The notes under the pieces were generated by a model. That model saw nothing but the letters and a program-made list of their open reading frames with translations. It was not told where the DNA came from and ran no database searches. Positions 51,048 to 51,076 of a stretch of 51,076 nucleotides of DNA are shown piece after piece. The stretch covers positions 1 through 51,076 of the forward strand of contig QZFT01000057.1 of assembly GCA_003600225.1 (NCBI GenBank), given 5' to 3'. Position 1 is the first letter of the stretch, and each line of letters begins with the position of its first letter. Origin of the DNA: Pseudonocardiaceae bacterium YIM PH 21723 (GTDB lineage: Bacteria; Actinomycetota; Actinomycetes; Mycobacteriales; Pseudonocardiaceae). The position numbers and the translations under genes are program-made.

Positions 51048-51076
51048 ATGACAGAACAGAAGGTCGCGCTGGTCAC
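51048..51076 (+). CDS. Start of a probable short-chain dehydrogenase (cut by window)
   Basis: ATG 51048 with GGAG before it gives MTEQKVALVT, the usual first strand of a Rossmann-fold SDR just ahead of its TGxxxGxG motif. Only ten codons are visible, so the family call is tentative. Confidence 0.5.

Overview
The window is high-GC, uses GTG and TTG starts freely, and carries a gene order typical of the replication-origin-proximal region of Actinobacteria. In order it has tRNA-Leu(CAG), fhaA-fhaB-pstP-rodA-pbpA-pknA-pknB, trpG, DUF881, crgA, a PH-domain protein, rhomboid, ppiA, tRNA-Ala and a DLW-39-type small protein. This is the same order as the Mycobacterium tuberculosis dnaA-gyrA to fhaA region, read in reverse. 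I infer that gyrA/gyrB/dnaA and oriC lie to the right of base 51076. Protein style and accessory content suggest a member of the Pseudonocardiales (Amycolatopsis/Saccharothrix-like), but the genus cannot be fixed from sequence alone.

Layout. Bases 1-490 hold most of a roughly 500-bp palindromic repeat that recurs at 37439-37934. Bases 777-3634 are a copper-handling operon (membrane protein, YcnI, CopC, CopD). Bases 3822-6576 hold a small unknown gene and an XRE/TPR regulator with a co-transcribed aminoglycoside-phosphotransferase-like kinase. Bases 6938-8610 hold a small Cys-motif protein, a 650-bp gap with three stem-loops, and a TetR regulator. Bases 8904-11477 hold a divergent pair: an alanine-racemase-fold deaminase/aldolase and an ALO/alditol-oxidase flavoprotein. 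Bases 12668-14020 encode a J-domain, membrane and NERD-like nuclease fusion. Bases 14152-18375 encode an orphan NRPS (formyltransferase-like, partial C, A, T, reductase-like) with signs of decay in its end domains. It is followed by an aldo/keto reductase with a divergent LysR regulator, then EthD-type and ABM-type small proteins.

Bases 21128-30712 are tRNA-Leu and the FHA / PP2C / RodA / PbpA / PknA / PknB operon. Its genes overlap by 1-4 bases through most of its length, and together they control peptidoglycan synthesis at growth sites. Between pknB and trpG, where M. tuberculosis has nothing, lies an accessory cell-wall cassette (30914-34846). It holds a secreted protein, a 731-aa leaderless DUF1906/lysozyme-like protein, a small membrane protein with a broken tandem copy, and a Tat-type M15 peptidase. 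After trpG comes another insertion: a sigma factor fused to its own zinc-finger anti-sigma-like, transmembrane and extracellular domains, then the second palindromic repeat.

The core order resumes at 37958 with a 51-aa membrane protein, class E sortase, DUF881, crgA, PH protein, membrane protein, rhomboid, ppiA and a lipoprotein. Bases 44247-50192 hold a beta-helix-like membrane protein, menD with a small upstream ORF, a DUF6191-like protein, two adjacent multi-domain F420-nitroreductase-family proteins and a 46-aa ORF. The window ends with tRNA-Ala(TGC), the DLW-39 protein and the first codons of an SDR gene. Both tRNA genes are followed by a terminator and then by copies of one GC-rich repeat.
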